From: Desulfolinea sp050305405
GTDB taxonomy: Bacteria > Chloroflexota > Anaerolineae > Anaerolineales > Villigracilaceae
Assembly (NCBI GenBank): GCA_050305405.1
Contig: JBNLFG010000002.1
Span: 124,001-188,000, forward strand
Length of the DNA stretch: 64,000 nucleotides
Reading direction: 5' to 3'
A program made the position numbers and the translations under genes. The first letter of the stretch is position 1; each line of letters begins with the position of its first letter. Positions 25,886-34,853 of this stretch are shown piece by piece. The notes under the pieces are model-generated. The model made no database searches, had not been told where the DNA came from, and saw nothing but the letters and a program-made list of their open reading frames with translations.

Positions 25886-27253
25886 TTAACTCCCCATATT
25901 TTTCTTCATCTGGAACTTCAGCACCGCACCATAAACTTCTTCCATCTTGGCGAACATCTCTTTGTCCTGTGGCGAGAGTTTTTCCTCCTGCCCCTGCGAC
26001 TGTGCCACGATCCCGCTCAGGGTTTGGAGCAGTTCGTCGGTGATCTTTTCATCGTTCTCGGCAATCAACTTCTCCAGCGTCTCGCTGTTTTCAGCGCCGA
26101 TCAACTGTTCAATGAACTCGTACTCCGGCAGCGGCCCACTTGCTTCTTGCAATACCGCTACAATTTGCTGCAGCTTCGCCAGCATGGCTTCGTCTTTCTC
26201 TTCGGTCGCTTTGTGTAGCATGGCTTCCAGTGCCTGGACGACCTGCTGATCGAAGTTACGGATATTTGCGCGTGTTGCTGCGCCAATATCTTCCTGCTCT
26301 AAAAGGGAATTCAGGAATCCCTGCACCTGTTCCATACGTGCCGCAATTTGTTTGTCAATCTCATTGACATATTCCAGCAGGCGTTCGCGCATGGCTTCAA
26401 GTTGTTGCCGTTCTTCAGGGTTGTTTTCAGCCTCAACCCGCTCCGTTAAAATCTGGAAGAACTGGTAATCCAGCCCGCCACGTGCCATACTGACGAGGGC
26501 TTGTTCGCGTGCTTCGTTCGGCGCGTCGATGAGCAGGTCAAGCAGAGCATCGCGAGTGAGTGCTTCGCCCAACGCTTGCAGAGATTGTGCTGCGGCTTCC
26601 ATTTCTTTCAGGGATGCTTGAATCTCTTGTCCCTTTTCTGTTTCATTGAGAAGAAGCTGCTCGAGCGCTGCCATCTGCTGTGCCATTTCGCTCTGCCCGC
26701 TGCCTGCGGCAGCTTGGGTGAGTTGGCTAAAGAGGGCGAAGAATTGATCGTCAAAAAGTTCTGCGTTTTGCTTGATGAGTTCTTTACGGACATCTTCTGT
26801 TGTGGTGGAAAGCAGCTTCTCAATCATGTTGACGCGATCTTGCTGTCCCTTCAGCATTTCAGGCGTGATGCCATCTGCGCCGAGAATGCGCTCGATCATG
26901 CTTTGGAAGGTGAAGAAGGTCTGCGGTTTGAGTAAGTAGCCTTTGCGCTTTTCAGCGGGCAGGTTGTTGGTGATCTGGGTGATGAGCGGCCCGATGATGC
27001 GCTCCTGCTCGTTGACGGGGATCGCCAGTTCGGGTGGGAAGAAGGTTAGCAGCAGGTCTTTTTCGTTGTCGTGATAAACGATTGGGGTTGCCAGAGGACC
27101 TTCGTAGCCGCAGGTTTGGCAGCGGGCGACATTGGCTCCGCCGCTGAGTAAAATCTGTTTGGCTTGGGGATTGGCAGTTACGTCGAAGAGTTGCTCTACG
27201 TTGGCAACGATCGGTTGTCGACATTGGGGGCATGAAATTCTTTGTTGGGGCAT
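25886..27253 (-). CDS. CpXC-domain protein with long helical C-terminus
   Basis: 455 residues. The N-terminus is a CpXC domain (ISCPQCRQPI, then CQTCGYEG), a zinc-binding module of unknown role. From about residue 140 to the end it is almost entirely charged and helical (Glu/Gln/Leu-rich, for example EMEAAAQSLQALGEAL), probably coiled coil. No signal peptide or membrane helix is seen, so it is cytoplasmic. The frame is open for another 68 codons upstream, but ATG 27253 is preferred: AAGGAA precedes it and the conserved domain starts there. Confidence 0.85.
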   Translation of the reverse strand: MPQQRISCPQCRQPIVANVEQLFDVTANPQAKQILLSGGANVARCQTCGYEGPLATPIVYHDNEKDLLLTFFPPELAIPVNEQERIIGPLITQITNNLPAEKRKGYLLKPQTFFTFQSMIERILGADGITPEMLKGQQDRVNMIEKLLSTTTEDVRKELIKQNAELFDDQFFALFSQLTQAAAGSGQSEMAQQMAALEQLLLNETEKGQEIQASLKEMEAAAQSLQALGEALTRDALLDLLIDAPNEAREQALVSMARGGLDYQFFQILTERVEAENNPEERQQLEAMRERLLEYVNEIDKQIAARMEQVQGFLNSLLEQEDIGAATRANIRNFDQQVVQALEAMLHKATEEKDEAMLAKLQQIVAVLQEASGPLPEYEFIEQLIGAENSETLEKLIAENDEKITDELLQTLSGIVAQSQGQEEKLSPQDKEMFAKMEEVYGAVLKFQMKKNMGS

Positions 27254-27273
27254 GGAGTTTCCTTTTTTCATTA

Positions 27274-27309
27274 GAAATGACAGCCACCTAAAGGTGACTG
27301 TCATTTTGT
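27274..27309. other. Hairpin in the leader of the CpXC gene
   Basis: AATGACAG-C-CACC / GGTG-A-CTGTCATT form an imperfect 12-bp stem just upstream of the CpXC start. A T-run follows on the plus strand (TTTTGTTTCTTTTTTT), opposite to the gene, so its role is unclear. Confidence 0.4.
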
Positions 27310-27384
27310 TTCTTTTTTTATCGTTAACGCCCCCAATTGTACACGCTAAACAGCCATCTTTCGTAAGAGTTTTGCATAAAAAAC

Positions 27385-27423
27385 AAGCAGTGCTATGCAC
27401 TTGTGAAGTGCGTTGCACTGCTT
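27385..27423. repeat. Long inverted repeat between CpXC and haem-binding genes
   Basis: AAGCAGTGC and TGCACTT pair with AAGTGC and GCACTGCTT across a small bulge, giving about 15 paired bases in 39. There is no T-tract. It lies about 70 bases downstream of the haem-binding gene and may be a terminator or processing hairpin. Confidence 0.45.
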
Positions 27424-27490
27424 GGGGCTGCGTAGACAGCTCTTGAAACGGAATCAAATGTAAATCACGAGCGTTCCGCTGCTTTTCATC

Positions 27491-27919
27491 CTACTGAGAG
27501 AAGGTGGCTAATAATCCCTGCGCGAGGGCATCTTTTTCGGCTTGGGTCAATCTCGCTTCGGGATGTGTGATGAGAAAGACTGGCATTGGCATTTCGCCTT
27601 CGCGGATAACTTCGCCAATCTCGTGGGTTTCGACGCGCTGCGTGCCCCAAACGGATGTGTTCAGGTGGCGACGTCCGTCTTCGACATCGTGCTGGACAAG
27701 CCATGAGATCGGTGCGATGTTGCTGTACCAGGGCCAGGTGGTGTCGTTGCTGTGACAATCGGCGCAGGCGCGGTCGTAGAGGGCTTTGGTTTCGGCACTG
27801 TCCCAGTTTGGCTCGGCGACTACGGGTGGATTTGTATGATCGCGTCCGTAGGGAACAAGCTGAATGAGCAGGGCGAGTGCGATGAGAACGCCAAATGCAA
27901 TAAGAACTTTTTTAGACAT
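27491..27919 (-). CDS. Haem-binding domain protein (single c-type haem motif)
   Basis: 142 residues. It has an N-terminal membrane anchor (VLIAFGVLIALALLIQLV), then an exported domain with the c-type haem motif CADCH and the companion residues NDTTWPWYSNIAPISWL and HLN, as in the Haem_bd family. A single haem iron is expected; the C-terminal EGEMPMPVFLITHPEA supplies a candidate Met ligand. Role in electron transfer or sensing is unknown. ATG 27919 is preferred over an upstream in-frame start because AAGGAG precedes it. Confidence 0.88.
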   Translation of the reverse strand: MSKKVLIAFGVLIALALLIQLVPYGRDHTNPPVVAEPNWDSAETKALYDRACADCHSNDTTWPWYSNIAPISWLVQHDVEDGRRHLNTSVWGTQRVETHEIGEVIREGEMPMPVFLITHPEARLTQAEKDALAQGLLATFSQ

Positions 27920-28122
27920 GTTTTGCTCCTTGATGGAAATAAGTTTTGGGGTCATCAAGTTTTTGTTTTGGTGGCTCCATGGAAAAGACAGGGACTATTT
28001 TAGGAGTATTCCTGATATTAGTATTAATTTTAGATTAGGGAGAGCGCAAAAAAGATGACAATGTAAAAATTAAGTTGTTGTTTTAGGACTTTTGGCGCAG
28101 GAAAACTTAAATCAATAAAAAA

Positions 28123-28161
28123 AAGCAGGCTGGCTATTTATTGCCAGCCTGCTTGCTTTTT
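28123..28161. terminator. Terminator upstream of the FAH pseudogene 3' end
   Basis: A perfect 12-bp stem (28123-28134 with 28143-28154), with A-run on one side and CTTTTTG on the other. It can stop leftward transcription from the pseudogene. The stretch 27960-28120 is AT-rich and shows no gene. Confidence 0.8.
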
Positions 28162-28203
28162 GTTCTCTGCTCATCTAAATAATGCTACAAAAATTTACTT
28201 GCG

Positions 28204-28458
28204 TTATGAATTGCGCATAACTTTGTTGCGTAATATACCCAAGCCTGCCACTTCCAGCTCGACTACATCACCTGCTTTTAGAAATTTGCCCATTTCCAGT
28301 CCGCAACCACGTCCTAGCTCCCCGGAGCTGGCCTTGGAGCCAATAAACTCACCCGAATATAAGGATCAGGGATTTCGTCAGGCGTGACCAAACAGGGGCC
28401 AATGACCTTGCCCAATTTGCTGCCCGAGCGTGTTATCTGAAAACGTAACCAGTTTCAT
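28204..28458 (-). pseudogene. Remnant of a fumarylacetoacetate hydrolase-family gene
   Basis: Read leftward, an ATG at 28458 opens MKLVTFSDNTLG, a typical FAH-family N-terminus. It then shifts frame to GKVIGPCLVTPDEIPDPYIRV (the family's G-P-W-x-V-T-x-D-E-I-P-D region, split here by my listing), and finally to GCGLEMGKFLKAGDVVELEV and AGLGILRNKV, the family's C-terminal block, ending in TAA at 28204-28206. The 85 codons represent three separate parts of a protein normally near 280 residues. The gene has lost its middle by deletions and is not functional. Confidence 0.8.
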
Positions 28459-28469
28459 TGTTTCAGTTC

Positions 28470-29552
28470 CTACCCTTTACGCATTACGATGGGTTGTGCC
28501 TGCGGTAATTCGTGTGCTAATAAGGCCTGTTTGCGTAGTGTATTTATGAGCGTTGGAATTGATGGCGGTTTTGTTTCTCCCCGCCACTGACGATAGAGCG
28601 TATGTGCGTTGGTCATCATCCGCTCGGGGGAATTCCAATTGCCAAAGGGCTGTTGAGCATATTCAGCAGCCAGCACAGTTTTATGCGCGGCAGCTTGAGC
28701 AGACATGCCTGCATCAAAGCACTGGCGTAATTGTGTCGATGTATATTCCCAATAGGCTTTCACTTGTTGTACACCGGCTTTATTGGTAATGGGACCATGC
28801 CCGGGGACAATCGTTTCCACATCCATCTCTAATATTCGATCCAATGCTGCGATCCAATTTTCGACCGGGCCTGCCCACATCACGGGCGTTGATCCGATAA
28901 AAAGAATATCTGCGGTAAAGATGGTTTTGGCATCGGGAACGTGGACAAGTAGATCTCCGTCGGTGTGGGCAGGCCCAACTTCAATAAGTTCTACCTTGCG
29001 TCCGCCGATATCGAGCGTCATCTCGCCATTAAATGTGCGTGTGGGTAAGGTGTGGATAACTTCCTGAAAGTCATAGGGTTTCACCATCCCCTGGAACCAG
29101 TGTCCTGCTTTGTCCATTCCAAATAAGCGCAATGAACTCATTAACTTGCCAACACGCCCTAAAAGGAGCATTGATTTTGGTTGTGTATGACCCATTTCGT
29201 CATAGGCACTTTGTGATGTAATGGTTTCTACGTCGGGCAGTAATTGATTGCCAAAAAAATGATCGCCATCAGCGTGCGTGTTGACCAGGGTTTTGATCGG
29301 TGCATCGAGCGTCAGCGCTTCCATAGCTTCGAGCATGACGCGGCTGAATTTCACGTCCCACAGCGTATCAACCAGGAGTGATTCTCCATCGCCAACGATC
29401 AGACCAGCGTTCGATTCTCCCCATGAACCATTGGGAACCATCCAGGCATAGAGTTGATTATTAAGATCATAAAGCCCCTCTGCATATTTTGGAATCTCAC
29501 TAAAGCGAGTTTGCGAAGCACCTGTTTTTGCAATACATTTCCATTGATCCAT
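28470..29552 (-). CDS. Metallo-beta-lactamase-fold hydrolase
   Basis: 360 residues. The metal-binding signature THADGDHFFGNQ (HxxxDH type), the downstream HTDGDLLVHVPD and the C-terminal PGHGPI are all present, so a binuclear zinc site is likely. The N-terminal half shows VDTLWDVKFSR. It resembles cytoplasmic MBL hydrolases of unknown substrate; no signal peptide is visible, so it is unlikely to be a secreted beta-lactamase. ATG 29552 is preferred because a strong GGAGG lies upstream. It begins downstream of arylamine acetyltransferase and is followed closely by the FAH pseudogene. Confidence 0.9.
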   Translation of the reverse strand: MDQWKCIAKTGASQTRFSEIPKYAEGLYDLNNQLYAWMVPNGSWGESNAGLIVGDGESLLVDTLWDVKFSRVMLEAMEALTLDAPIKTLVNTHADGDHFFGNQLLPDVETITSQSAYDEMGHTQPKSMLLLGRVGKLMSSLRLFGMDKAGHWFQGMVKPYDFQEVIHTLPTRTFNGEMTLDIGGRKVELIEVGPAHTDGDLLVHVPDAKTIFTADILFIGSTPVMWAGPVENWIAALDRILEMDVETIVPGHGPITNKAGVQQVKAYWEYTSTQLRQCFDAGMSAQAAAHKTVLAAEYAQQPFGNWNSPERMMTNAHTLYRQWRGETKPPSIPTLINTLRKQALLAHELPQAQPIVMRKG

Positions 29553-29687
29553 AAACTTATCCTCCTCAGTTTCTATAATAATCCCCACAGTATAGCACGA
29601 GTTCCCAAAGGATTGTCTCCTATTTTTAGCACTTTTTTCTCAAGCCGAATAAAATTTGTATATTCTTCTGTTCTTCTCTCCTTGCTT

Positions 29688-30503
29688 TTAGACAGCAGGG
29701 GGAACAGACGCAGCTTGCTCGTATAACTGAAGACTTTCAGCCTCTGTAACCTGAACGTTTAGTTCATCAATGAGTATGTGCCTGAAGTCATTTGCGTTGC
29801 TAATTCTTTTTTCTTGCGTGCCTGATTTTGTGATGATCCAATAGTCCAGATTGCGCAAGGAGCGGACTTCGTTGTCCAAAATACGCGAGATCACCAGATG
29901 GTTGACGAAGGAGGCGTTGGGATGTTTATGCGAGTAGAAATGCCCCAGTTCGCAATCCGATTGGCCGTAACGAGCGAGTTCAAATCGATAGAGGGAGAAG
30001 AAATCCCCATCCTTGAAAATCTGTAAGTGAAATTCCCCAGCTCGGGGTTCCGCAACACGGAATATCCGATCCCCATCTTTGGTTTCTTCTTCAGACATCC
30101 TGACAGGAACTCTCGGCCCTTGAGCGCCAAAGCCAACATCAAGGATATATTCCTGCCCCTCGAATTCAACCATTGTGATTCGATGTGTCAAACCAGGATG
30201 CGTGTCTTGATTGTAGATCACACGTGCAAGATAGAGCTTCACGCTAAAGCCAAGTTCTTCCAATATCTCATACATGAGACCGTTTTGTTCAAAGCAATAC
30301 CCACCACGTCGCCGAAGAACGATGCGCTGATATAGCGATTCGACATCCAAGGGGAGTTCATCCCCAAGTCGACAGCCTACACTGCTGAAAGGGAAAGCTG
30401 CTACGTGTCGGGTGTTGATATCTTTCAGAAAATTAAAATCCAAATTGCGACCATCTAAACCCAGTTCATGAAGATATTTATAGGCAATCTCGGACCGTTC
30501 CAT
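29688..30503 (-). CDS. nat: Arylamine N-acetyltransferase
   Basis: Transfers acetyl groups from acetyl-CoA to aromatic amines or hydrazines. The catalytic triad is clear: Cys70 in RRGGYCFEQNG, His107 in GLTHRI and Asp122 in ILDVGFG, the same spacing as characterised bacterial NATs. 271 residues is full length. The DVESLYQRIVLRRRGGYC context is typical of the family. The physiological substrate cannot be deduced. It is separated from uvrA by a terminator and faces leftward toward the MBL gene. Confidence 0.93.
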   Translation of the reverse strand: MERSEIAYKYLHELGLDGRNLDFNFLKDINTRHVAAFPFSSVGCRLGDELPLDVESLYQRIVLRRRGGYCFEQNGLMYEILEELGFSVKLYLARVIYNQDTHPGLTHRITMVEFEGQEYILDVGFGAQGPRVPVRMSEEETKDGDRIFRVAEPRAGEFHLQIFKDGDFFSLYRFELARYGQSDCELGHFYSHKHPNASFVNHLVISRILDNEVRSLRNLDYWIITKSGTQEKRISNANDFRHILIDELNVQVTEAESLQLYEQAASVPPAV

Positions 30504-30595
30504 TCACTTCTCCTAATATGTCTAATGATTTGCATTATTGTTGGAATTGAAGTTTACCAATTTTTCTGTGTTTTTTCTTTCATACACAGCTAATA

Positions 30596-30630
30596 AAAAG
30601 AAGGCTGACAGTTTCACCGTCAGCCTTCCG
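30596..30630 (-). terminator. Rho-independent terminator of uvrA
   Basis: Stem 30619-30627 with 30601-30609 read leftward, followed by CTTTTTATTA on the minus strand. Confidence 0.8.
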
Positions 30631-30651
30631 TTATCCTAAATCAACAAATCC

Positions 30652-33531
30652 CTACTTCCCCAAATAATTCTTCAAAAACTCTCCCGTATACGACCCCTTT
30701 ACCTTACAAATCTCCTCCGGCGTGCCTGCCGCGACCAACTCGCCGCCACGACCACCGCCCTCGGGACCAAGATCAATGAGCCAGTCTGCTGTCTTCACGA
30801 TGTCGGGGTTATGCTCGATGATCAAAACCGAGTTGCCGCCGTCCACAAGGCGCTGGATGACTTCGATCAGCTTATGCACATCGGCGGCGTGCAGCCCGAC
30901 GGATGGCTCATCCAGCACATAGAGCGTGCGTCCCGTTGAGCGTTTCGAGAGTTCTTTTGCCAGCTTGACGCGCTGCGCCTCGCCGCCCGAAAGAGTCGGT
31001 GCCGACTGCCCAACGCGGATATATCCCAGCCCGACCTCTTGCAGCACATCGAGCTTCTTTGCCATTTTCGGGAAATCCTTGAATATCTCGGCAGCGCGGT
31101 CGATGGGCATCGCCAAAACATCTGCGATGCTGTGTTCGTTGCGGTATTTCACCTGCAAAGTCTCGCGGTTGAAACGCGAGCCGTGGCAAACATCGCAAGG
31201 CACATAGACATCCGGCAAAAATTGCATCTCGATGCGCAATTGCCCCTGTCCCTGACAAGCCTCACAGCGTCCGCCATGCACATTGAATGAAAAACGCCCG
31301 GGTTTATAGCCGCGCACTTTGCTCTCCGGCAGTTTTGCAAATAGTTGGCGTATTTCGTCAAAGAGCCCCGTATACGTGCCCGGGTTCGATCTTGGCGTGC
31401 GCCCAATCGGCGATTGGTCGATGTTGATGATTTTATCCAGATGCTCAACGCCCAAAATCTCTTCGTGCTCGGCGGGCAGGGTGCGTGCGCGGTTGAGTGT
31501 CTTCGCCAAAGATTGATACAGTATATCGCCCATCAGCGTGGATTTTCCAGAGCCGGAGACACCCGTAATACAAACCAATTTTCCAAGTGGGATGTCGATG
31601 TCGATATTCTTGAGATTATTCGCCCGAGCACCCACGACGGTTAGCTTTTTACCGTTCCCATTTCTGCGTTCGCTCGGGACCGGAACTTGTTTCCGTTTCG
31701 AAAGATATGCCCCGGTAAGCGACTTGGGATGCGCCAAAATCTGTTCCGGCGTGCCCTCTGCGACGATCTCACCGCCATGTTCGCCTGCGCGTGGGCCCAA
31801 ATCCAAAACCCAGTCAGCGGTCATGATCGTTTCATCGTCGTGTTCAACGACGAGAACGGTATTGCCCAAGTCACGCAACCCTTCGAGCGTCTTCAGGAGA
31901 CGCGCATTATCACGCGGATGCAAGCCGATGGATGGCTCATCCAACACATACAGCACGCCCACGAGCCGTGAGCCAACCTGCGTTGCCAAGCGGATGCGTT
32001 GCGCCTCGCCGCCAGAGAGTGTTCCTGCTGAGCGGTTGAGCGTTAGGTAATCCAAACCGACATTCACCAGAAAACCAAGCCGTGCTTGAATTTCCTTCAT
32101 GATGCGTTCGGCGATGATCTTGTCACGTTCGTTGAGAATGTCGTGCAAAGTCTCTGCCCATTCCAGAGAATCGGAGACGGGCAGGGAGGTGATCTCGATG
32201 ATGTTTTTCTCACCAACGGTTACGGCGATCGCTTCCGGTCGCAGGCGCTGACCGCCACAGGCGGGGCAGGATTTTTGAGACATATATTCGCCGATGCGGG
32301 CACGCATATATTCGGAGTTGGTCTCCCGATAACGGCGCTCGAGATTACCGATCACACCCTCGAAAGCGCGCCGAAAGACGTATTCATTTCCTTTGGCATT
32401 TTGATAGGTGACTTCGAATTCCTCACCTTTGCTGCCATACAGGATCAGTTCGCGTTCCTTTTCGGTCAGCTCAGCGTAGGGTTTATCGAGATTAACTTTA
32501 TAGTGATTGGCTGCCGCTTCAAGCGTTTGCCAGTAATAGCCGCCCTCTTCGCGTGGGCCGCCCCATTCGGATGCGTTGACCGCGCCCTCGTTTAGCGAGA
32601 GTTCGGGGTTGGTGACGAGCAGCGCCGGGTCGATTTCGAGCTTGTGTCCCAGCCCTTCACAAGTTGGGCAGGCGCCATGCGGCGTGTTGAATGAGAAGGT
32701 GCGCGGCGCGATCTCGGTGATGGTTGTGCCGTGCTCGGGGCAGGCAAGATGTTCAGAGTAATGAATATCTTTGCCTTCGCCTTCGCGGGGTGTCAGGGCA
32801 ACGGTCAAATACCCATCGCCGAATTTCAAAGCCGTTTCAACGGAATCAGTTAGACGGGAGAGCGCAGCCTGTGCTTCGTCCTCATCTTCATGCTGACGGA
32901 TGATGAGTCTATCGACAACGGCTTCGATGGTGTGGGCTTTGTAGCGGTCGAGTTCGATCTGGTCGTCGAGGGAGCGAACTTCGCCGTCCACGCGCACACG
33001 CGCAAAACCGGATTTGCGAATCTCCTCGAATACGGATTGGTAAGTCCCTTTTCGTCCGCGCACCAACGGCGCGAGAATCAGAATCCTGCTTTCATCCGGG
33101 AGTGTTGCGACCTGATCGACAACCTCTTGCGCGGACTGCTTGACGACTTCGCGTCCACAGGTGGGGCAGTGGGGGACGCCGACGCGCGCGTAGAGCAGAC
33201 GCAGGTAATCGTAGATCTCGGTCACTGTGCCGACGGTCGAACGCGGGTTGTGGGAGGTGGATTTCTGGTCGATGGAAACGGCAGGCGAAAGCCCGTCGAT
33301 ATAGTCGACATCGGGCTTGTCCATTTGCCCGATGAACTGCCTGGCATAGGCCGAAAGTGATTCGACATAACGGCGTTGCCCTTCAGCAAAGATGGTGTCG
33401 AAGGCGAGCGACGACTTGCCTGAACCTGAAAGTCCCGTTACGACGACGAGCTTGTCGCGCGGGATTTCGACAGTAATATTTTTGAGATTATGGACGCGCG
33501 CCCCCACAACGCGGATAACATTTTGAGCCAT
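30652..33531 (-). CDS. uvrA: Excinuclease ABC subunit A
   Basis: DNA damage-recognition ATPase of nucleotide excision repair. Two ABC ATPase halves are visible: Walker A TGLSGSGKSSLAFDT near residue 33 and TGVSGSGKSTLMGDI near 640, each with its LSGGEAQR signature. Zinc-finger cysteines are present (CPTCEGLGH, CPACGGQRL, CEACQGQGQ, CDVCHGSRF). 959 residues is standard. uvrB and uvrC are not in the window. The gene stands alone between a terminator and an intergenic space of 184 bases. Confidence 0.98.
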   Translation of the reverse strand: MAQNVIRVVGARVHNLKNITVEIPRDKLVVVTGLSGSGKSSLAFDTIFAEGQRRYVESLSAYARQFIGQMDKPDVDYIDGLSPAVSIDQKSTSHNPRSTVGTVTEIYDYLRLLYARVGVPHCPTCGREVVKQSAQEVVDQVATLPDESRILILAPLVRGRKGTYQSVFEEIRKSGFARVRVDGEVRSLDDQIELDRYKAHTIEAVVDRLIIRQHEDEDEAQAALSRLTDSVETALKFGDGYLTVALTPREGEGKDIHYSEHLACPEHGTTITEIAPRTFSFNTPHGACPTCEGLGHKLEIDPALLVTNPELSLNEGAVNASEWGGPREEGGYYWQTLEAAANHYKVNLDKPYAELTEKERELILYGSKGEEFEVTYQNAKGNEYVFRRAFEGVIGNLERRYRETNSEYMRARIGEYMSQKSCPACGGQRLRPEAIAVTVGEKNIIEITSLPVSDSLEWAETLHDILNERDKIIAERIMKEIQARLGFLVNVGLDYLTLNRSAGTLSGGEAQRIRLATQVGSRLVGVLYVLDEPSIGLHPRDNARLLKTLEGLRDLGNTVLVVEHDDETIMTADWVLDLGPRAGEHGGEIVAEGTPEQILAHPKSLTGAYLSKRKQVPVPSERRNGNGKKLTVVGARANNLKNIDIDIPLGKLVCITGVSGSGKSTLMGDILYQSLAKTLNRARTLPAEHEEILGVEHLDKIINIDQSPIGRTPRSNPGTYTGLFDEIRQLFAKLPESKVRGYKPGRFSFNVHGGRCEACQGQGQLRIEMQFLPDVYVPCDVCHGSRFNRETLQVKYRNEHSIADVLAMPIDRAAEIFKDFPKMAKKLDVLQEVGLGYIRVGQSAPTLSGGEAQRVKLAKELSKRSTGRTLYVLDEPSVGLHAADVHKLIEVIQRLVDGGNSVLIIEHNPDIVKTADWLIDLGPEGGGRGGELVAAGTPEEICKVKGSYTGEFLKNYLGK

Positions 33532-33715
33532 AAAAGAACCTTTTTATCGATAAATTATGCGAGAAAACATTATAGCACATTTGTTTTATAAATTGCCTTA
33601 AAACACAATTTTCAAGTATATCAGCCTTGTCAAGATTGCTTTTTGCTACAGGAAAAGGTAAGATAAATTTGATTTTTTGTTCCAACAATGACCTAGCAAA
33701 GGAGAGAAAAGGGAT

Positions 33716-34222
33716 ATGTCAGCAGTGTTGATCGGTTTGGCCGCGGGTGGGTGTTTTGTGACCATTTTTGCGGGCGTGGGAATTTTTATGCTCGTCAAAT
33801 ATTTTCAGGATAAAAAGAAATCAGAAGAGAGTCAGGCGTGGTCGGCAACTTCCGGGCAGATCACAGAATCTTATGTGCGTGAAACGCAATCCCAGGATAG
33901 TGAGGGATTTACATCAACCTCCTATTATCCTGAAGTCCGTTATCTCTATCAGGTGATGGGGATTGAATATAATGGAAAGCGGGTCGCTTTTGGCGGCGAT
34001 GTGAGCAGTGGACGTAATAAGGCGAATGAACGCATCGCGCAGTATCCGGTTGGGAAAACGGTCACGGTTTATTACGACCCCAATAATCACGAAGAGGCCG
34101 TTATCGAACGGCGTATTGGCAGCAAGGGGATGCTCATCATCGGGATCATATTCACGGCGATCGGTGTCTGCACAGCTTGCGTGGGGGGCGTTGCCGGAGT
34201 AGCTGCTTTGTTGAATAGCTAA
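33716..34222 (+). CDS. DUF3592-family membrane protein
   Basis: 168 residues with an N-terminal membrane helix (IGLAAGGCFVTIFAGVGIFML) and a C-terminal one (GMLIIGIIFTAIGVCTACVGG). Between them is the extracellular or lumenal-type beta domain of DUF3592 (YPEVRYLYQVMGIEYNGKRV and YPVGKTVTVYYDPNNHEEAV). The function is not known. GGAGAGAAAAGGG precedes the ATG. A terminator follows. Confidence 0.85.
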   Translation: MSAVLIGLAAGGCFVTIFAGVGIFMLVKYFQDKKKSEESQAWSATSGQITESYVRETQSQDSEGFTSTSYYPEVRYLYQVMGIEYNGKRVAFGGDVSSGRNKANERIAQYPVGKTVTVYYDPNNHEEAVIERRIGSKGMLIIGIIFTAIGVCTACVGGVAGVAALLNS

Positions 34223-34245
34223 TCTTTCAGTTCTTCCAAGCCCAT

Positions 34246-34279
34246 AAAGTCAAGGTTATCCACATGCCTTGACTTTTTT
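34246..34279 (+). terminator. Terminator whose 3' arm contains the next promoter's -35 box
   Basis: A 10-bp stem (34246-34255 with 34267-34276) followed by TTT. It ends the DUF3592 transcript. Confidence 0.7.
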
Positions 34280-34297
34280 CTTTCGCCACTTTATCAT
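34269..34297 (+). promoter_or_regulatory. Promoter of the HTH-kinase-response regulator operon
   Basis: TTGACT (34269-34274) and TATCAT (34292-34297) are separated by exactly 17 bases, about 31 bases before the first ATG. The -35 lies inside the terminator stem. Confidence 0.7.
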
Positions 34298-34327
34298 AGT
34301 TAAAAATATAGTTGGTATATTCAAAAT

Positions 34328-34774
34328 ATGAAAAAAGATAAAAAGTATCTTCCCGTAGAAATCTACAAAATGTTCGACATCTCCAAAAGCACTCTCTTTC
34401 GCTGGGAAAAAGAAGAGGGCTTTCCGCCACTTGAGCGTGGCGATAATGGTGAACGTCAATATAACCACGAACACGTTCGCTGGCTTGGGGCAAAGAAAGT
34501 CGCTCGTTTACGCAGACAATATGATTTGGCAAGCAAGTCGGAAGACTTGGTTCGCATGAATGAAATTCAGCGTCTTTCGACAATGTATAAAGTTTTGTAT
34601 CTCGAAGATGCAACCGGGCTGGCAGAACTTGAATATCACCAATACCCTGCTGAAACGCTCAAGGAGTTTCTAAGGAAAGCTGCCGAATATGAAATATCTG
34701 ACTCGGCTTTTAAGCAAATTGTTCGTGTTGTTTACCTGCAGACTGTTCTGAATAACGAAGAAACGCATGAGTAA
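34328..34774 (+). CDS. MerR-like helix-turn-helix protein, first gene of a two-component operon
   Basis: 148 residues. The N-terminal 60 residues are a MerR-like DNA-binding domain (VEIYKMFDISKSTLFRWEKE, then GDNGERQYNHEHVRWL), and the rest is a charged helical region with no recognised ligand domain. Its last codons overlap the ATG (34767) that appears to be the original start of the histidine kinase gene, so the three genes form a tight operon. The HTH protein, the kinase and the response regulator probably act together, with the regulator lacking a DNA-binding domain of its own. Confidence 0.8.
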   Translation: MKKDKKYLPVEIYKMFDISKSTLFRWEKEEGFPPLERGDNGERQYNHEHVRWLGAKKVARLRRQYDLASKSEDLVRMNEIQRLSTMYKVLYLEDATGLAELEYHQYPAETLKEFLRKAAEYEISDSAFKQIVRVVYLQTVLNNEETHE

Positions 34775-34853
34775 AAACCTTGTCCTTGCATCACAGGAAG
34801 ATCGCATTCGTACCATCCTAGATATTTTGCGGAAACTTCCAAATTGCCGGTAG
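34767..34853 (+). other. 5' part of the histidine kinase gene, out of frame with the rest
   Basis: From ATG 34767, which overlaps the stop of the upstream gene, the frame reads MSKNLVLASQEDRIRTILDI then LRKLPNCR and a TAG at 34851-34853. Adding one base within the AAATT run near 34840 would join it as LPN-LPVGIYEK to the long downstream frame. This suggests a one-base deletion, real or from the assembly. Confidence 0.6.

Noticed and set aside
27274..27330. Rho-independent terminator pointing rightward before the haem-binding gene
   Set aside because: There is no plus-strand gene upstream of it, so its T-run has no obvious client; kept only as a hairpin of unknown role.
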